This document shows positions 52,302 to 62,400 of a DNA stretch of 64,000 nucleotides, in pieces. Where the stretch lies: NCBI RefSeq assembly GCF_028736925.1, contig NZ_JAQZAT010000010.1, forward strand, positions 145,456-209,455, written 5' to 3'. The position numbers and the translations under genes are program-made. Each line of letters begins with the position of its first letter. Position 1 is the first letter of the stretch. The DNA comes from Flavivirga sp. 57AJ16. Its GTDB lineage: Bacteria; Bacteroidota; Bacteroidia; Flavobacteriales; Flavobacteriaceae. The notes below the pieces were generated by a model, which saw nothing but the letters and a program-made list of their open reading frames with translations, was not told the DNA's origin and did no database searches.

Positions 52302-53600
52302 TTATACGGTTTGTAATTCATTTTTAAAGACAGCATAAATATCGGCTTCATAAGTTTTATAGAACTCTGGATCAAAGTTGGCCTTTCCCAAATGCTTCAT
52401 AACATAATCGACATCCTTTTTTTCTGTAAGCCATGTATCGAATATCTCATGTTGCATTCTAATACCGAAGGTGTTTATTCCTAAGAACGCGTTAGTCTTT
52501 TTGTCATAACATACCGTTATACATTTAGTGTCGTCTGCATGTTTCCAATGGAAATGGGATTCATTTTCCCGGGGCTTTGCAAATACCCATCCATACGTTT
52601 GATATTCGATGTCTAAAAACTTGGCAGAGTTAAACCAATGTCCGGGATTGTACTGCATACGATTACCACAAATGGTCTGCGCTACCGTTTCACCCATCAT
52701 ACGACCTGTGTACCATACGGCTTCGATAGGGCGGCGCCCATTAATACCTTCGTGTTGTTCGGCACAATCACCAATGGCGTATATATCTTGGATATTGGTT
52801 TCTAAAAACGGATTTACTTTTACACCGCGTCCGGTTTCAATGTCCGAATCTTTTATGAAATCAATATTAGGAGACACCCCAGCAGTGAGACCAACAACAT
52901 TACAAGCAATTTCCTCCCCGGTTTCTTCTATGATTATAGATTTAACCTTGCCATTCTCATCAGGTATGATCTCTTTTAAATTGTTGCTTAACCTTAAATC
53001 TATATGGTGATTCTTTATGTGTCTGTTAATCATGGTCGATTCTCCTTCTGGCAATATGCCATTCCAAAAACTATCTTCTCGAACTAAAAAAGTAACAGGG
53101 ATATTACGACTGTTAAGCATTTCTGCTAATTCAATACCAATAAGGCCACCACCCACTATGACGGCTCTTTTACAAACCTTATTATTGGGTGCATATTTTT
53201 CAAGATTTTCTAAATCTTGTTTATGATACATGCCCATAACGCCATCTAGATCTTGCCCGGGCCATCCAAATTTATTGGGTTTGCTGCCTGTTGCAATAAT
53301 GAGTTTATCATAAGATAAAGTATCACCTTCTGAGAAATGAAGTGTCTTGTTTTTGGTTTCAATATGCTTAACATACCCTTTTTTAAGATTAATGCTGTTC
53401 TTTTCCCAAAACCAATCTTCGTAAGGTTTCGTGTGTTCAAATGTCATATGCCCCATGTATACATACATGAGTGCCGTGCGCGAAAAGAAATAATCTGTTT
53501 CTGCAGATACCATGGTAATCTGTTTGTCCGATAACTTACGAATATGTCTTGCAGCTGTCACGCCCGAAATGCCATTTCCTATAATAACAATGTGCTCCAT
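52302..53600 (-). CDS. FAD-dependent pyridine-nucleotide oxidoreductase
   Basis: 432 aa. FAD site IVIIGNGISGVTAARHI at the N-terminus, NAD(P) site RAVIVGGGLIGIELAEML at about residue 147, and the flavin-closing IYAIGDCAEQHEG at about 275. Similar in plan to NirB-type and rubredoxin-reductase-type enzymes. The remaining ~130 residues (YGWVFAKPRENESHFHW...) are less typical. It is upstream of the polyferredoxin with a 9-bp gap; together they look like an NAD(P)H-to-membrane electron route (inference). Confidence 0.87.
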   Translation of the reverse strand: MEHIVIIGNGISGVTAARHIRKLSDKQITMVSAETDYFFSRTALMYVYMGHMTFEHTKPYEDWFWEKNSINLKKGYVKHIETKNKTLHFSEGDTLSYDKLIIATGSKPNKFGWPGQDLDGVMGMYHKQDLENLEKYAPNNKVCKRAVIVGGGLIGIELAEMLNSRNIPVTFLVREDSFWNGILPEGESTMINRHIKNHHIDLRLSNNLKEIIPDENGKVKSIIIEETGEEIACNVVGLTAGVSPNIDFIKDSDIETGRGVKVNPFLETNIQDIYAIGDCAEQHEGINGRRPIEAVWYTGRMMGETVAQTICGNRMQYNPGHWFNSAKFLDIEYQTYGWVFAKPRENESHFHWKHADDTKCITVCYDKKTNAFLGINTFGIRMQHEIFDTWLTEKKDVDYVMKHLGKANFDPEFYKTYEADIYAVFKNELQTV

Positions 53601-53834
53601 TTGTTGTTTATTGTCAAAATACAGTTAGCCAAAATAATAGATCAAGTCTGCCGATTTGGTAAAGGGTATTTTGTGAATTTTTAGTTGTTGTTAGGGTTTA
53701 TGTCGCAACTAAAGATAAGAACTTAATGTGAGGACACATATTTAGAATAAATATAAATTACTTTTAACTGTAAGTTTTAAGATAAAGAGCTCAGTTTGAC
53801 TTTTTCTGTTTCCTAAAACCTGCCTGGCCGGCAG

Positions 53835-54352
53835 CTACGGAGTACCCACATCTTTTTTCAATATAAAGAACAAAAGCTTATTACCCTTTTTACTTACTTT
53901 TAGCTCACTGATCTTATTTGATAAATTGGAGTTCGTGAATCTTCGGTTTCTTTGCCCGTCCAAAGAAAAGTAACAAAAGAAAAGACGCCCTTTCGAGAGG
54001 TATTTCTTCTCATGCTGCCGCCAGAGAAGAACCGGGCCCAAAACTTCGCGTCGCCCCACCGCCATGGCCAACGCCAATGCTCCTGTCCCTCGAAGCTTTT
54101 TAGTCCTTCGCGCAGTCTGGCACCTACGCTAAAATAGTCCACTGGACTATTTTTAAACGCTCGGTCCCCTTCCGAAAGGTCGGGGACAGTCCTATGGTAT
54201 TTTTCCAACAGCTAGCAGGGAGACCTGAGCGCTCTATAAAAAGTGGTCTGCAAGGCTGGTGCGGCAAACCTATACAGAAAGCAAGGGACATAGGGCGAGT
54301 TCTTTTTATCTGTGGCTGCGACAGAAGATCATGACTTGTGGGTACACCGTAG
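53835..54352 (+). mobile_element. CTACGG-ended long repeat, copy 3
   Basis: 518 bp, CTACGGAGTACCCACA to TGTGGGTACACCGTAG. It lies within CCTGCCTGGCCGGCAG / CTACCGGCAGGCAGG, again a REP-like palindrome. It contains an extra GGAGTTCGTGAATCTTCGG piece not in copy 1. Small open frames in it are not accepted as genes. Confidence 0.75.
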
Positions 54353-54493
54353 CTACCGGCAGGCAGGTTTGGGTCTTTTTGCGGCAATGGCAAAAAGATC
54401 ATGATAATTATTTTGTTTATTTATTTGTGGGTACACCGTAGCTCCGTCAGGCAAGAATAGCTGAAATTCACCCACATTTTGGTGTTTTTCTTA

Positions 54494-54634
54494 TTCATAG
54501 CTCAGCTATGCCCTTCAAAAAACACTGTACCTGAATAAATTTCATCTCATTTTAGTTCACTTAACTCTTATTATCATAAATTGGAGTTCATGAATCTTCG
54601 ATTTCGGTTAAAAACAAAAAATCAAGATGAGTTC
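54494..54634 (+). repeat. GTTCATGAATCTTCG repeat, copy 2
   Basis: Counterpart of 17550-17696 with the same order of blocks (CTATGCCCTTCAAAAAAC, TTAGTTCACTTAACTC, GAGTTCATGAATCTTCG). No gene in 53601-54727 beyond these repeats. Confidence 0.55.
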
Positions 54635-54727
54635 AAAATTTAGAAACGAAAAACTTTTTGTTTTTTTTGAAAGTTTGTCAAGATCATTCAGACTGAAGCA
54701 AAGTTAAAAATCAATAACGATACAAAA

Positions 54728-55441
54728 ATGAAGCATATAGGTGTTTTAGTATTAATGTATTTTGGAAGCCTGTCGCTTTCTGCACAGGATCTAAATACTT
54801 TTTTTGAAAAGGCAGATAGTTTTTTTAAGGTTTATGTAGCAGACGGAAAAGTTGCATATTCAAAAATTAACTCCAATAAAGAATCGCTTCATGAGGTTTT
54901 GAAATTAGCGGAAACAATTTCTGTATCAAAGGATGATGCTAAAAACTATCAAGCATTTTGGATTAATGCTTATAACTTATCGGTAATAAAAGGCATTATA
55001 GATAACTATCCAACAAACTCCCCTTTGGACCACACTGGGTTTTTTGATAAAACCACCTATAATTTGGCAGGAAAGAAAATCACTTTAAACGCTATTGAGC
55101 ATACACTATTAAGAGCACAATTTAACGATGCCCGTTTTCATTTCGTATTGGTGTGCGGTGCTTTAGGATGTCCACCTTTAATTAATAGGGCATACCTGCC
55201 AGAGACATTGAATTCGCAAATGGATGCGCAAACAAAGCAAGCATTGAACAGTAGTTTCTTAAAGGTGAATACTAAAAAGAAACGCGTTCGGGTATCACAA
55301 ATTATGGCATGGTATAAAAAGGATTTTACCATGAACGGTAAAACGGAAATAGATTTTATTAATGGCTATAGAACAGAAAAAATACCTGATAATTTCAAAC
55401 TAAGCTACTTTCCATATAATTGGAATGTAAACAAACAATAA
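54728..55441 (+). CDS. DUF547 protein, exported
   Basis: 237 aa. Signal peptide to about residue 19 (SLSLSAQ). DUF547 hallmarks: FWINAYNLSVIKGIIDNYP, LNAIEHTLLRAQFNDARFHF, VCGALGCPPLINRAYLP and QIMAWYKKDF; the N-A-Y, H, C-x-x-G-C-P pattern suggests an unproven papain-like active site. The next gene follows after 25 bp. Confidence 0.88.
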   Translation: MKHIGVLVLMYFGSLSLSAQDLNTFFEKADSFFKVYVADGKVAYSKINSNKESLHEVLKLAETISVSKDDAKNYQAFWINAYNLSVIKGIIDNYPTNSPLDHTGFFDKTTYNLAGKKITLNAIEHTLLRAQFNDARFHFVLVCGALGCPPLINRAYLPETLNSQMDAQTKQALNSSFLKVNTKKKRVRVSQIMAWYKKDFTMNGKTEIDFINGYRTEKIPDNFKLSYFPYNWNVNKQ

Positions 55442-55466
55442 GAACGAACAACAAATCAAAAATAGA

Positions 55467-56387
55467 ATGAAAAGCATCATATTTACGTTACTGGCAATGA
55501 CGACCATATCGTTTTCTGGTTTTTCGCAAGAATTAGACGATGAAAGCCAAGGGAAAAGTAATATTCAAACCTATACCCCTTCAAAGTTGTTGAAGAAAGG
55601 ACAATGGGATATTAAATTTTTTAATAGCCTTTATACACAAACAGAACAAACGGATGGCGGGAGTAAATCCCAAAAAATAGCACGGCAAAACTTTTTTACC
55701 AATACCACTGAGATCTACACCGGAGTAAGTGATAATGCAAGAATAAATATTGGCTTCGTTTTTCAAGTTAGATCTAATACTTTTGGAGGTCAGGGTGCTT
55801 TGAGTGTGTTTGATTTTGATAACAATAAAGTTGATTCTAGAAGTGGTTTTACAACTATGGCACCGTCTATAAGAGTACAACCTTTTGCTAATGTCCCCAA
55901 TTTTTCATTTACAAGTTCTGTTTATTTTGCCATATTTAGTGATGCCCCAAATGCGGCCTATTTGGATAAAAAAAGTACGTTCTGGGAGACAAAGTTCTTT
56001 TTCGATAGAACATTTGGAGGTGGAGATTGGCAAATTTTTACCGAGGCCGATTTTGGGTTTAATTTCGGGGAAAAATCCTCAGAAGCCGATCCTGTTACCG
56101 AAAATGTAAGCGAACGTTTTGCGAACAATAGTCTGTTTTTACCGTTAAGCGCTTTTTTAAGTTATTTCCCTTCAAATAAATCAACATTATTTATTAATGC
56201 CCAACAGGCTTTTTTAATTGATTTAGGTAACGATTTCTCTCAGCGTTATACTCAATTAGGTTTTGGGGGGAAATATCAATTAACACCATCCTTAAACCTG
56301 GAAGCTTCGTTTGGAAAAATAGTAACGGGCAATAGTTTTCAGGGCTTGGGGCAAACATTTAGTTTAGGTTTAAGAGCGTTGTTTTAA
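55467..56387 (+). CDS. Outer-membrane beta-barrel-like protein
   Basis: 306 aa. Signal peptide ending SGFSQELDD. The rest alternates hydrophobic and polar residues in strands of about ten (KGQWDIKFFNSLYTQTEQ, DNARINIGFVFQVRSN, NFSFTSSVYFAIFSD, TPSLNLEASFGKIVTG) and ends TFSLGLRALF with the terminal Phe expected for a BAM substrate. No specific function. Likely cotranscribed with the DUF547 gene. Confidence 0.72.
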   Translation: MKSIIFTLLAMTTISFSGFSQELDDESQGKSNIQTYTPSKLLKKGQWDIKFFNSLYTQTEQTDGGSKSQKIARQNFFTNTTEIYTGVSDNARINIGFVFQVRSNTFGGQGALSVFDFDNNKVDSRSGFTTMAPSIRVQPFANVPNFSFTSSVYFAIFSDAPNAAYLDKKSTFWETKFFFDRTFGGGDWQIFTEADFGFNFGEKSSEADPVTENVSERFANNSLFLPLSAFLSYFPSNKSTLFINAQQAFLIDLGNDFSQRYTQLGFGGKYQLTPSLNLEASFGKIVTGNSFQGLGQTFSLGLRALF

Positions 56388-56441
56388 TTGAAAAGAATGC
56401 CTCAAGGATAGTTCGTTTCAAGCAAGGGATTATTTTGTTAA

Positions 56442-56502
56442 TACCAATTAAATCCCAAAATAATTCAAATTATTTAGATGTCATATTGAAATTCAATAGG
56501 TA
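56442..56502 (+). repeat. Short TACCAA-type inverted repeat
   Basis: TACCAATTAAAT to ATTCAATAGGTA, a 61-bp degenerate relative of the TACCAA-ended elements, between two genes. Confidence 0.4.
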
Positions 56503-56540
56503 TAATGGTAAATTAGGAGTTTGAAAGAAACCACTTCTAT

Positions 56541-57551
56541 ATGAAAAGATTCAAGTTCCTCATTGTCTTTACGGTTTTTCTGCTTCTTCAATCTTGCAAT
56601 TCCCAAATTAAAAAGATTAATGGCGTTAGTTTTGTAGCTGCAAGAGAAGCGATCAATCACCATCATGTTAACCCCGTAATTAATGTAAATGCGAATTATG
56701 CGGCAGTGATGCCTTTTGGGTTTATTAGGGATCTGTCACATCCCGAGGTGGTGTTTAACACAAAAGGGCAATGGTTTGGAGAGACTCATGCAGGTGTAAA
56801 ACAGTACATTCGGGAACTTAGAAAAAAGAAGGTTAAAACCATGCTAAAACCGCAAATTTGGGTTTGGCATGGCGAGTTTACCGGCTATATAGAAATGAAT
56901 AATGAAGCGAATTGGAGGATTTTAGAGTCGTCGTATTCAAAATTTATTTTAGAATATGCGAAGTTGGCCCATGAAGTCAATGCAGAGATTTTTTGTATTG
57001 GAACCGAGCTGGAAAAGTTTATTGATAAGAGACCTGATTATTGGTTTAAATTAATAGGCGAGATAAAACAGGTTTATAAAGGGAAATTAACTTATGCCGC
57101 CAATTGGGATGAGTTTAAACGAACCCCTTTTTGGGACTTGCTGGATTTTATTGGTGTTGATGCTTATTTTCCCGTTAGCGATAGTAAAACACCAACAGTT
57201 GAAGCATGTTTAACAGGTTGGAAGCAACATAAAAAAGTTATCAATACCATTTCTGAAAAATATAAAAAACCCATTTTATTTACGGAATTTGGATATAGGA
57301 GTGTCGATTATTCTGGGAAAGAACCTTGGAAAAGTGATAGGGATATGGCACAGGTTAATCTGGAAGCACAAACGAATACGACCAAGGCATTGTTTGAAAC
57401 GTTTTGGAAAGAAGATTGGTTTGCTGGTGGATTTATTTGGAAATGGTTCCACAAGCATGATAAATCTGGTGGAGAAAACAATGCTCAGTTTACACCCCAA
57501 AACAAACCGGTGGAAGATTTGATAAAAGCGCATTATGGCCTATATAAATAA
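56541..57551 (+). CDS. GH113-like TIM-barrel lipoprotein (beta-mannanase-like)
   Basis: 336 aa. Lipoprotein signal with LLLQSCNS (Cys about residue 19). TIM-barrel: INGVSFVAAREAI, KKVKTMLKPQIWVWHGEF, IFCIGTELEKFI (likely acid/base Glu at strand 4), FIGVDAYFPVS and ILFTEFGYRSV (likely nucleophile Glu at strand 7), and GGFIWKWFH. This matches GH113-type and related glycoside hydrolases, some of which are beta-1,4-mannanases. Substrate here is not certain. Confidence 0.75.
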   Translation: MKRFKFLIVFTVFLLLQSCNSQIKKINGVSFVAAREAINHHHVNPVINVNANYAAVMPFGFIRDLSHPEVVFNTKGQWFGETHAGVKQYIRELRKKKVKTMLKPQIWVWHGEFTGYIEMNNEANWRILESSYSKFILEYAKLAHEVNAEIFCIGTELEKFIDKRPDYWFKLIGEIKQVYKGKLTYAANWDEFKRTPFWDLLDFIGVDAYFPVSDSKTPTVEACLTGWKQHKKVINTISEKYKKPILFTEFGYRSVDYSGKEPWKSDRDMAQVNLEAQTNTTKALFETFWKEDWFAGGFIWKWFHKHDKSGGENNAQFTPQNKPVEDLIKAHYGLYK

Positions 57552-57580
57552 AATATAATGTGTGCCTATAGTTTTAATTA

Positions 57581-57789
57581 TACCAAATGAATTTTAAAAT
57601 GATTGGTAATAAATTTGAATTATATTTTCTTTAGATGAGATAAAAAACATAAGCATAGCCTAGTTATGTTTATGTTTTTTATTGAAAAATAAAGGAAATA
57701 GAAATCGAAGATTCATGAACTCCTAATTATAAAAATAAAAGATAGTGAGCTAAACGGATTTAACCAGTTATTTTGAAGTTTATTTGGTA
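57581..57789 (+). mobile_element. TACCAA-ended element, copy 3 (uninterrupted)
   Basis: 209 bp, TACCAAATGAATTTTAAAAT to TTTGAAGTTTATTTGGTA. Contains CATAGCCTAGTTATG, the empty version of the site that the CAATGT-MITE uses at 30683. Non-coding. Confidence 0.75.
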
Positions 57790-57959
57790 TTATGCCCCCA
57801 TGCCCTAGTGATTGTGATCCTATAGAATGACACAGAGATACGCAGGGTTTGGTAATGGTTTCTCCGTGTAGCTCTGTGAAATCTCGGTGTAACAGCCAAC
57901 AAACACAATGTGGGCATTTAATTTAAAATGATTCACAATACAATGATTATTGGTAAGTT

Positions 57960-58069
57960 AAAGATGGTAAAAATTTAAGTGAGTTCAATGAATATAATTT
58001 TACATTGATGGATGTAAGTGAAGATAATTGGGTAAATTGGGTTGTTTTAAAAACATTTAAAATTGAATG
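57960..58069 (+). pseudogene. Possible C-terminal gene relic
   Basis: An open stretch reads VKDGKNLSEFNEYNFTLMDV then SEDNWVNWVVLKTFKIE, stop TGA overlapping the ATG of the next gene. It has no start and no recognised family. Weak call. Confidence 0.25.
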
Positions 58070-59326
58070 AAAAAAGCAGTGCTCTTTTTTGCCTTTTTTA
58101 TTTTGGTGTTGTCTAGTCTGTTCTCCCAAGAACATACCGTTCATGATCTTAAAATACAAGGGAATAAAAAGCTGAAAGCATCGTTCATAAAAAGTATATC
58201 TACCATTAAATCTGGTAGTAAGCTCGACTCCTTGGTTATGGAGCAGGATATTTTACGCTTAAAACGATTGCCTTCGGTGGCACACGCTTATTATCAAATC
58301 TTTCCATCTGAAGGAAATCAATACCATGTATTCTATCATGTTGAAGAAAACTTTACACTCATTCCGTCTTTAAATGTTTATACAACAGACGGTGATGAGT
58401 TTGCTTACAGGTTAGGGCTTTATGAGTTTAATTTACTGGGAAGAAATATGATATTCGGTGGTTTTTATCAAAAAGACATTTATAGTTCTTATGCTGTAAA
58501 TTTTAGGGCGCCTTATTTATTTTCAAATAGACTGGGACTGGCTGTAAACCATCAAGATTTAACCACTCAAGAACCTGTTTTTTTTGAAGATGAAACGGCT
58601 AACTATAAATATAGAAATAAGTCTTTTGAGGTTTTAGGTTTGTATGAGCTTAATTTTAAGAACAGGTTTGAGCTAGGAGTAAATTATTTTGTAGAAGATT
58701 ACACCTTTAAAGGAGAAAATATTAATAACAAGCCAGAATTGAATGTACGTAAATGGCTGGTAAAAGGTATTTATGAGTATAATAGCTTAGATTATTATTA
58801 TCAATATATATCTGGATTTAGAAGTCGGTTTCACTTCCAGTATGTAACATCTACCAATGATATGTTACCGGATTTTTTTATTGGTTGGAACGATTTCTTT
58901 TATTTTAAGCGTGTCGGGACAAAAGGAAATTGGGCTTCCAGGTTAAGAATGGGGCTATCAACGAATGATGAAACACCATTTGCTCCCTTTTCCGTGGACA
59001 ATAATTTAAACGTGAGAGGTGTTGGTAATACTATTGATAGAGGAACAGGCGTGATTGTGCTTAATACCGAATATCGCCATACGCTATATGAAAAAAACTG
59101 GTTTGTTTTACAAGGGAATGCTTTTGTAGATAGCGGTACATGGCGGAATCCGGGAGGTGATTTTGGTGATTTTAGTAAAGCGGATAATGTGAAGGTATAT
59201 CCAGGTTTAGGACTTCGTTTTATTCACAAAAAAATATATAATGCCATTTTTAGAATTGATTATGGTTATGGTATTACCAAAAATGCAACCAAGGGTTTTG
59301 TGTTTGGTATAGGACAGTATTTTTAA
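58067..59326 (+). CDS. POTRA plus Omp85-type outer-membrane protein
   Basis: 419 aa. Signal peptide ending SSLFSQ. One POTRA-like domain (about 22-100: VHDLKIQGNKKLKASFIKSI ... LDSLVMEQDILRLKRLPSV). The rest is a beta-barrel with the Omp85-like conserved turn region NNLNVRGVGNTIDRGTGVIVLNTEYRH (R-G at strand 12) and C-terminal VFGIGQYF. Shorter than BamA or TamA, so probably a small surface-export or lipid-transport member. Function unproven. Confidence 0.8.
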   Translation: MKKAVLFFAFFILVLSSLFSQEHTVHDLKIQGNKKLKASFIKSISTIKSGSKLDSLVMEQDILRLKRLPSVAHAYYQIFPSEGNQYHVFYHVEENFTLIPSLNVYTTDGDEFAYRLGLYEFNLLGRNMIFGGFYQKDIYSSYAVNFRAPYLFSNRLGLAVNHQDLTTQEPVFFEDETANYKYRNKSFEVLGLYELNFKNRFELGVNYFVEDYTFKGENINNKPELNVRKWLVKGIYEYNSLDYYYQYISGFRSRFHFQYVTSTNDMLPDFFIGWNDFFYFKRVGTKGNWASRLRMGLSTNDETPFAPFSVDNNLNVRGVGNTIDRGTGVIVLNTEYRHTLYEKNWFVLQGNAFVDSGTWRNPGGDFGDFSKADNVKVYPGLGLRFIHKKIYNAIFRIDYGYGITKNATKGFVFGIGQYF

Positions 59327-59328
59327 CA

Positions 59329-59425
59329 AATTCCTGCGAAGGCAGGAATCTACTAGTTTATAGCTTCTATTATTTAAGCAGATTCCTGCCTTTCTGCCCG
59401 TCCGGCAGGCGGGCGCAGGAATTTG
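59329..59425. repeat. CCTGC/GCAGG palindromic repeat between convergent genes
   Basis: AAATTCCTGCG...GGCAGGAATCTAC and AGATTCCTGCC...CGCAGGAATTT arms, with a CCGTCCGGCAGGCGGG piece inside. A MITE-type relative of 16997-17216. May terminate both convergent genes. Confidence 0.6.
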
Positions 59426-59427
59426 CA

Positions 59428-62400
59428 TTATTCCAACTGTAATACCAAATCTTCAGAATTCACCATAGTGCCAGCTTTTAAAACAATTCGTTTTATAGTG
59501 CCTTTTTCAATAGCGGTAATGGTCGTTTCCATTTTCATAGCTTCAATAATAAACAAAGGTTGATTTTTTGCCACCTGCTCTCCTTTTTTCACTAAAATGG
59601 TAGATAGCATACCTTGTAAGGGAGCGCCTATTTGCTTTTCATTGGCTTTATCTGCCTTTACATGTTCAACCTTGTCTACCTTGATGGCATTATTCTTAAT
59701 TTCCACACTACGTCCTTGTCCGTTCACCCTAAAATATACGGTAACCATCCCAAGGGCATTAGGCTCACCTACAGATTCCAAGGTGATGAGTATGGTTTTG
59801 CCTTTGTCTATAGGAACTATGATATTTTCTCCCACATCCATGCCATAAAAAAAGTTTTTAGTAGGCAAGTGCATTAAATTACCATACTTTAAATGTTTGT
59901 TATAGGCGTCTGTAAATACTTTTGGATACAGATTATAAGATAAAAAATCGGTAAAGTCAATGGGTCTTCCCATCCCTTTCTCAAATGTTTTTTTAAACAA
60001 TTTATAGTCTTCTTCCAGATCTATAGGAGGCATATGGGCATTCGGTCTATCTGAGTATGGTTTTTGGTCTTTTAAAATTAATTTTTGAAGTTTTTTTGGA
60101 AAGCCTCCAACAGGTTGGCCCAGATCGCCTTTAAAGAAGCTCACAACAGATTGAGGGAACGATATGCTATGACCTCGCTCCAGTACATCTTTAATAGTTA
60201 AACGATTACTAACTAAGTATTGGGCCATATCCCCAACCACTTTTGAACTAGGGGTTACTTTTATAATGTCTCCAAAAAGCTGATTGACCTCACCGTACAT
60301 TTTTGTTATTTCATGAAAACGGTCCTCTAGGCCCAAAGCCTGTGCTTGTGGTTTTAAGTTAGAATATTGCCCCCCGGGAATTTCATGCTTAAACACTTCT
60401 CCAGACCCAGACTTTAAACCAGATTCGAAAGGATAATAATACTCTCTAACCGCTCCCCAATAGTTTGAGTAATCATTTAGGGAATCTATATTTATAGAAG
60501 GTTCCCGTGCATCGAATCTTAGCATTTCAACAATGGCGTTGAAGTTTGGCTGCGATGTTAATCCAGATAAACCTCCCAGGGCGACATCCACGACATCTAC
60601 ACCAGCTTCTACCGCTTTTAAATAGGTGGCAGATTGAATGGACGAGGTATCATGCGTATGTAAATGAATGGGAATGTTTACTTTTTGTTTTAATGCTGAA
60701 ATAAGTTCGAAAGCGGCATGGGGTTTTAATAAGCCGGCCATGTCTTTTATGGCTAAAATATGAGCGCCGGCATTTTCAATGTCCTTGGCCAGGCTTGTAT
60801 AGTATTTTAGATTGTATTTCGTGTTTTTGGGATTTAAAATATCACTAGTATAGCAAATAGAACCTTCTGCCAAACCTTTTGTTTTTTTTCTTACATGATC
60901 AATACAGGGCGCAATGGATTCCATCCAGTTAAGGGAATCGAAAATTCTAAAAATATCGATGCCGTGTTCCCAGGATTGCTCTACAAACTTTTCTATTAAA
61001 TTGTCTGGATACGCTTTGTAACCCACACCATTAGAGCCTCTTATAAGCATTTGTAGCAATATATTTGGCATGGCTTTTCGAAGCATTTGTAAGCGCTCCC
61101 AGGGATTTTCCTGTAAAAAACGCATGCAAACATCAAAAGTAGCGCCGCCCCAAACCTCCATGCTAAATATTTCCGGGTGGTTTTTTGCGTAACCTTCTGC
61201 AACTTTCATCATATCATAAGTACGCATTCGGGTTGCCAATAAACTTTGATGGGCATCACGCATGGTGGTATCTGTAAAATGAACTTTTTTTTCATGCTTC
61301 AACCATTTTGAAAACTTTTCCGGACCTAATTTTGTGAGTAGATCTTTAGTGCCTTCAGGATAATTGGCCGTTACGTCGAATTTTGGGATTTTAGGCTTTA
61401 CAAATGTTTTTGATGTATCTAATTTTTTTATGTCCTCATTTCCATTTATGATGATATCACCAAGGTAAGTGATCAGTTTTGTAGCTCTATTTCTGGGTAT
61501 GCTAAAATTAAATAAATCTGGGTTTGACTTGATAAAATTAACCGTTACCTTTCCTTCTTTAAAAGTATCGTGCTTAAGAATATTGATCAAAAAAGGGATG
61601 TTGGTCTTTACGCCCCGAATCCTAAACTCGGATAAAGCACGTATTACTTTTCTACTGGCTCCATCTAAAGTCCTACTATTTGCAGTAACTTTAACTAACA
61701 TGGAATCGAAAAAAGGGGAAATGGTAACCCCTTGGTATATACTTCCAGCATCTAAACGAATGCCAAACCCCGAAGCACTTCTGTATGCCGAAATAGTCCC
61801 ATAATCTGGTTTAAAATCGTTTTGAGGATCTTCTGTAGTTATTCTACATTGTAAAGCATACCCTGTTACTTTTATAGTTTCCTGATTGGCGATTTTTATT
61901 TGCTGATCGGATAATTTATATCCACCTGCTACAAACAATTGAGTCTTAACCAAATCAATATTGGTGACTACCTCTGTGACGGTGTGTTCTACTTGAATTC
62001 TAGGGTTTACTTCAATAAAATAAATCGAATCATCGGCATCTACCAAAAACTCTACGGTACCAATATTATTATAATCTACAGCTTTACAAATGTTAATGGC
62101 ATACTGGTATAGGGCCGTTTTGGTTTCCTCTTTTAAACCATAAGAAGGAGCAAACTCTATGACTTTTTGATAGCGGCGTTGTACAGAACAATCCCTCTCG
62201 TATAGATGTACCATATTGCCGTGGTTGTCTGCAACAATTTGAATTTCAATATGTTTTGGGTTTTCTACAAATTTTTCTAAAAACACGGTATCGTCTCCAA
62301 AAGCATTGAGGGCTTCCCGTTTACTTTCATTAAAAGCGCTTTTTAACTCTTCTTCTTTTCTTATAACGCGCATACCTCTACCACCACCGCCAGAAGCAGC

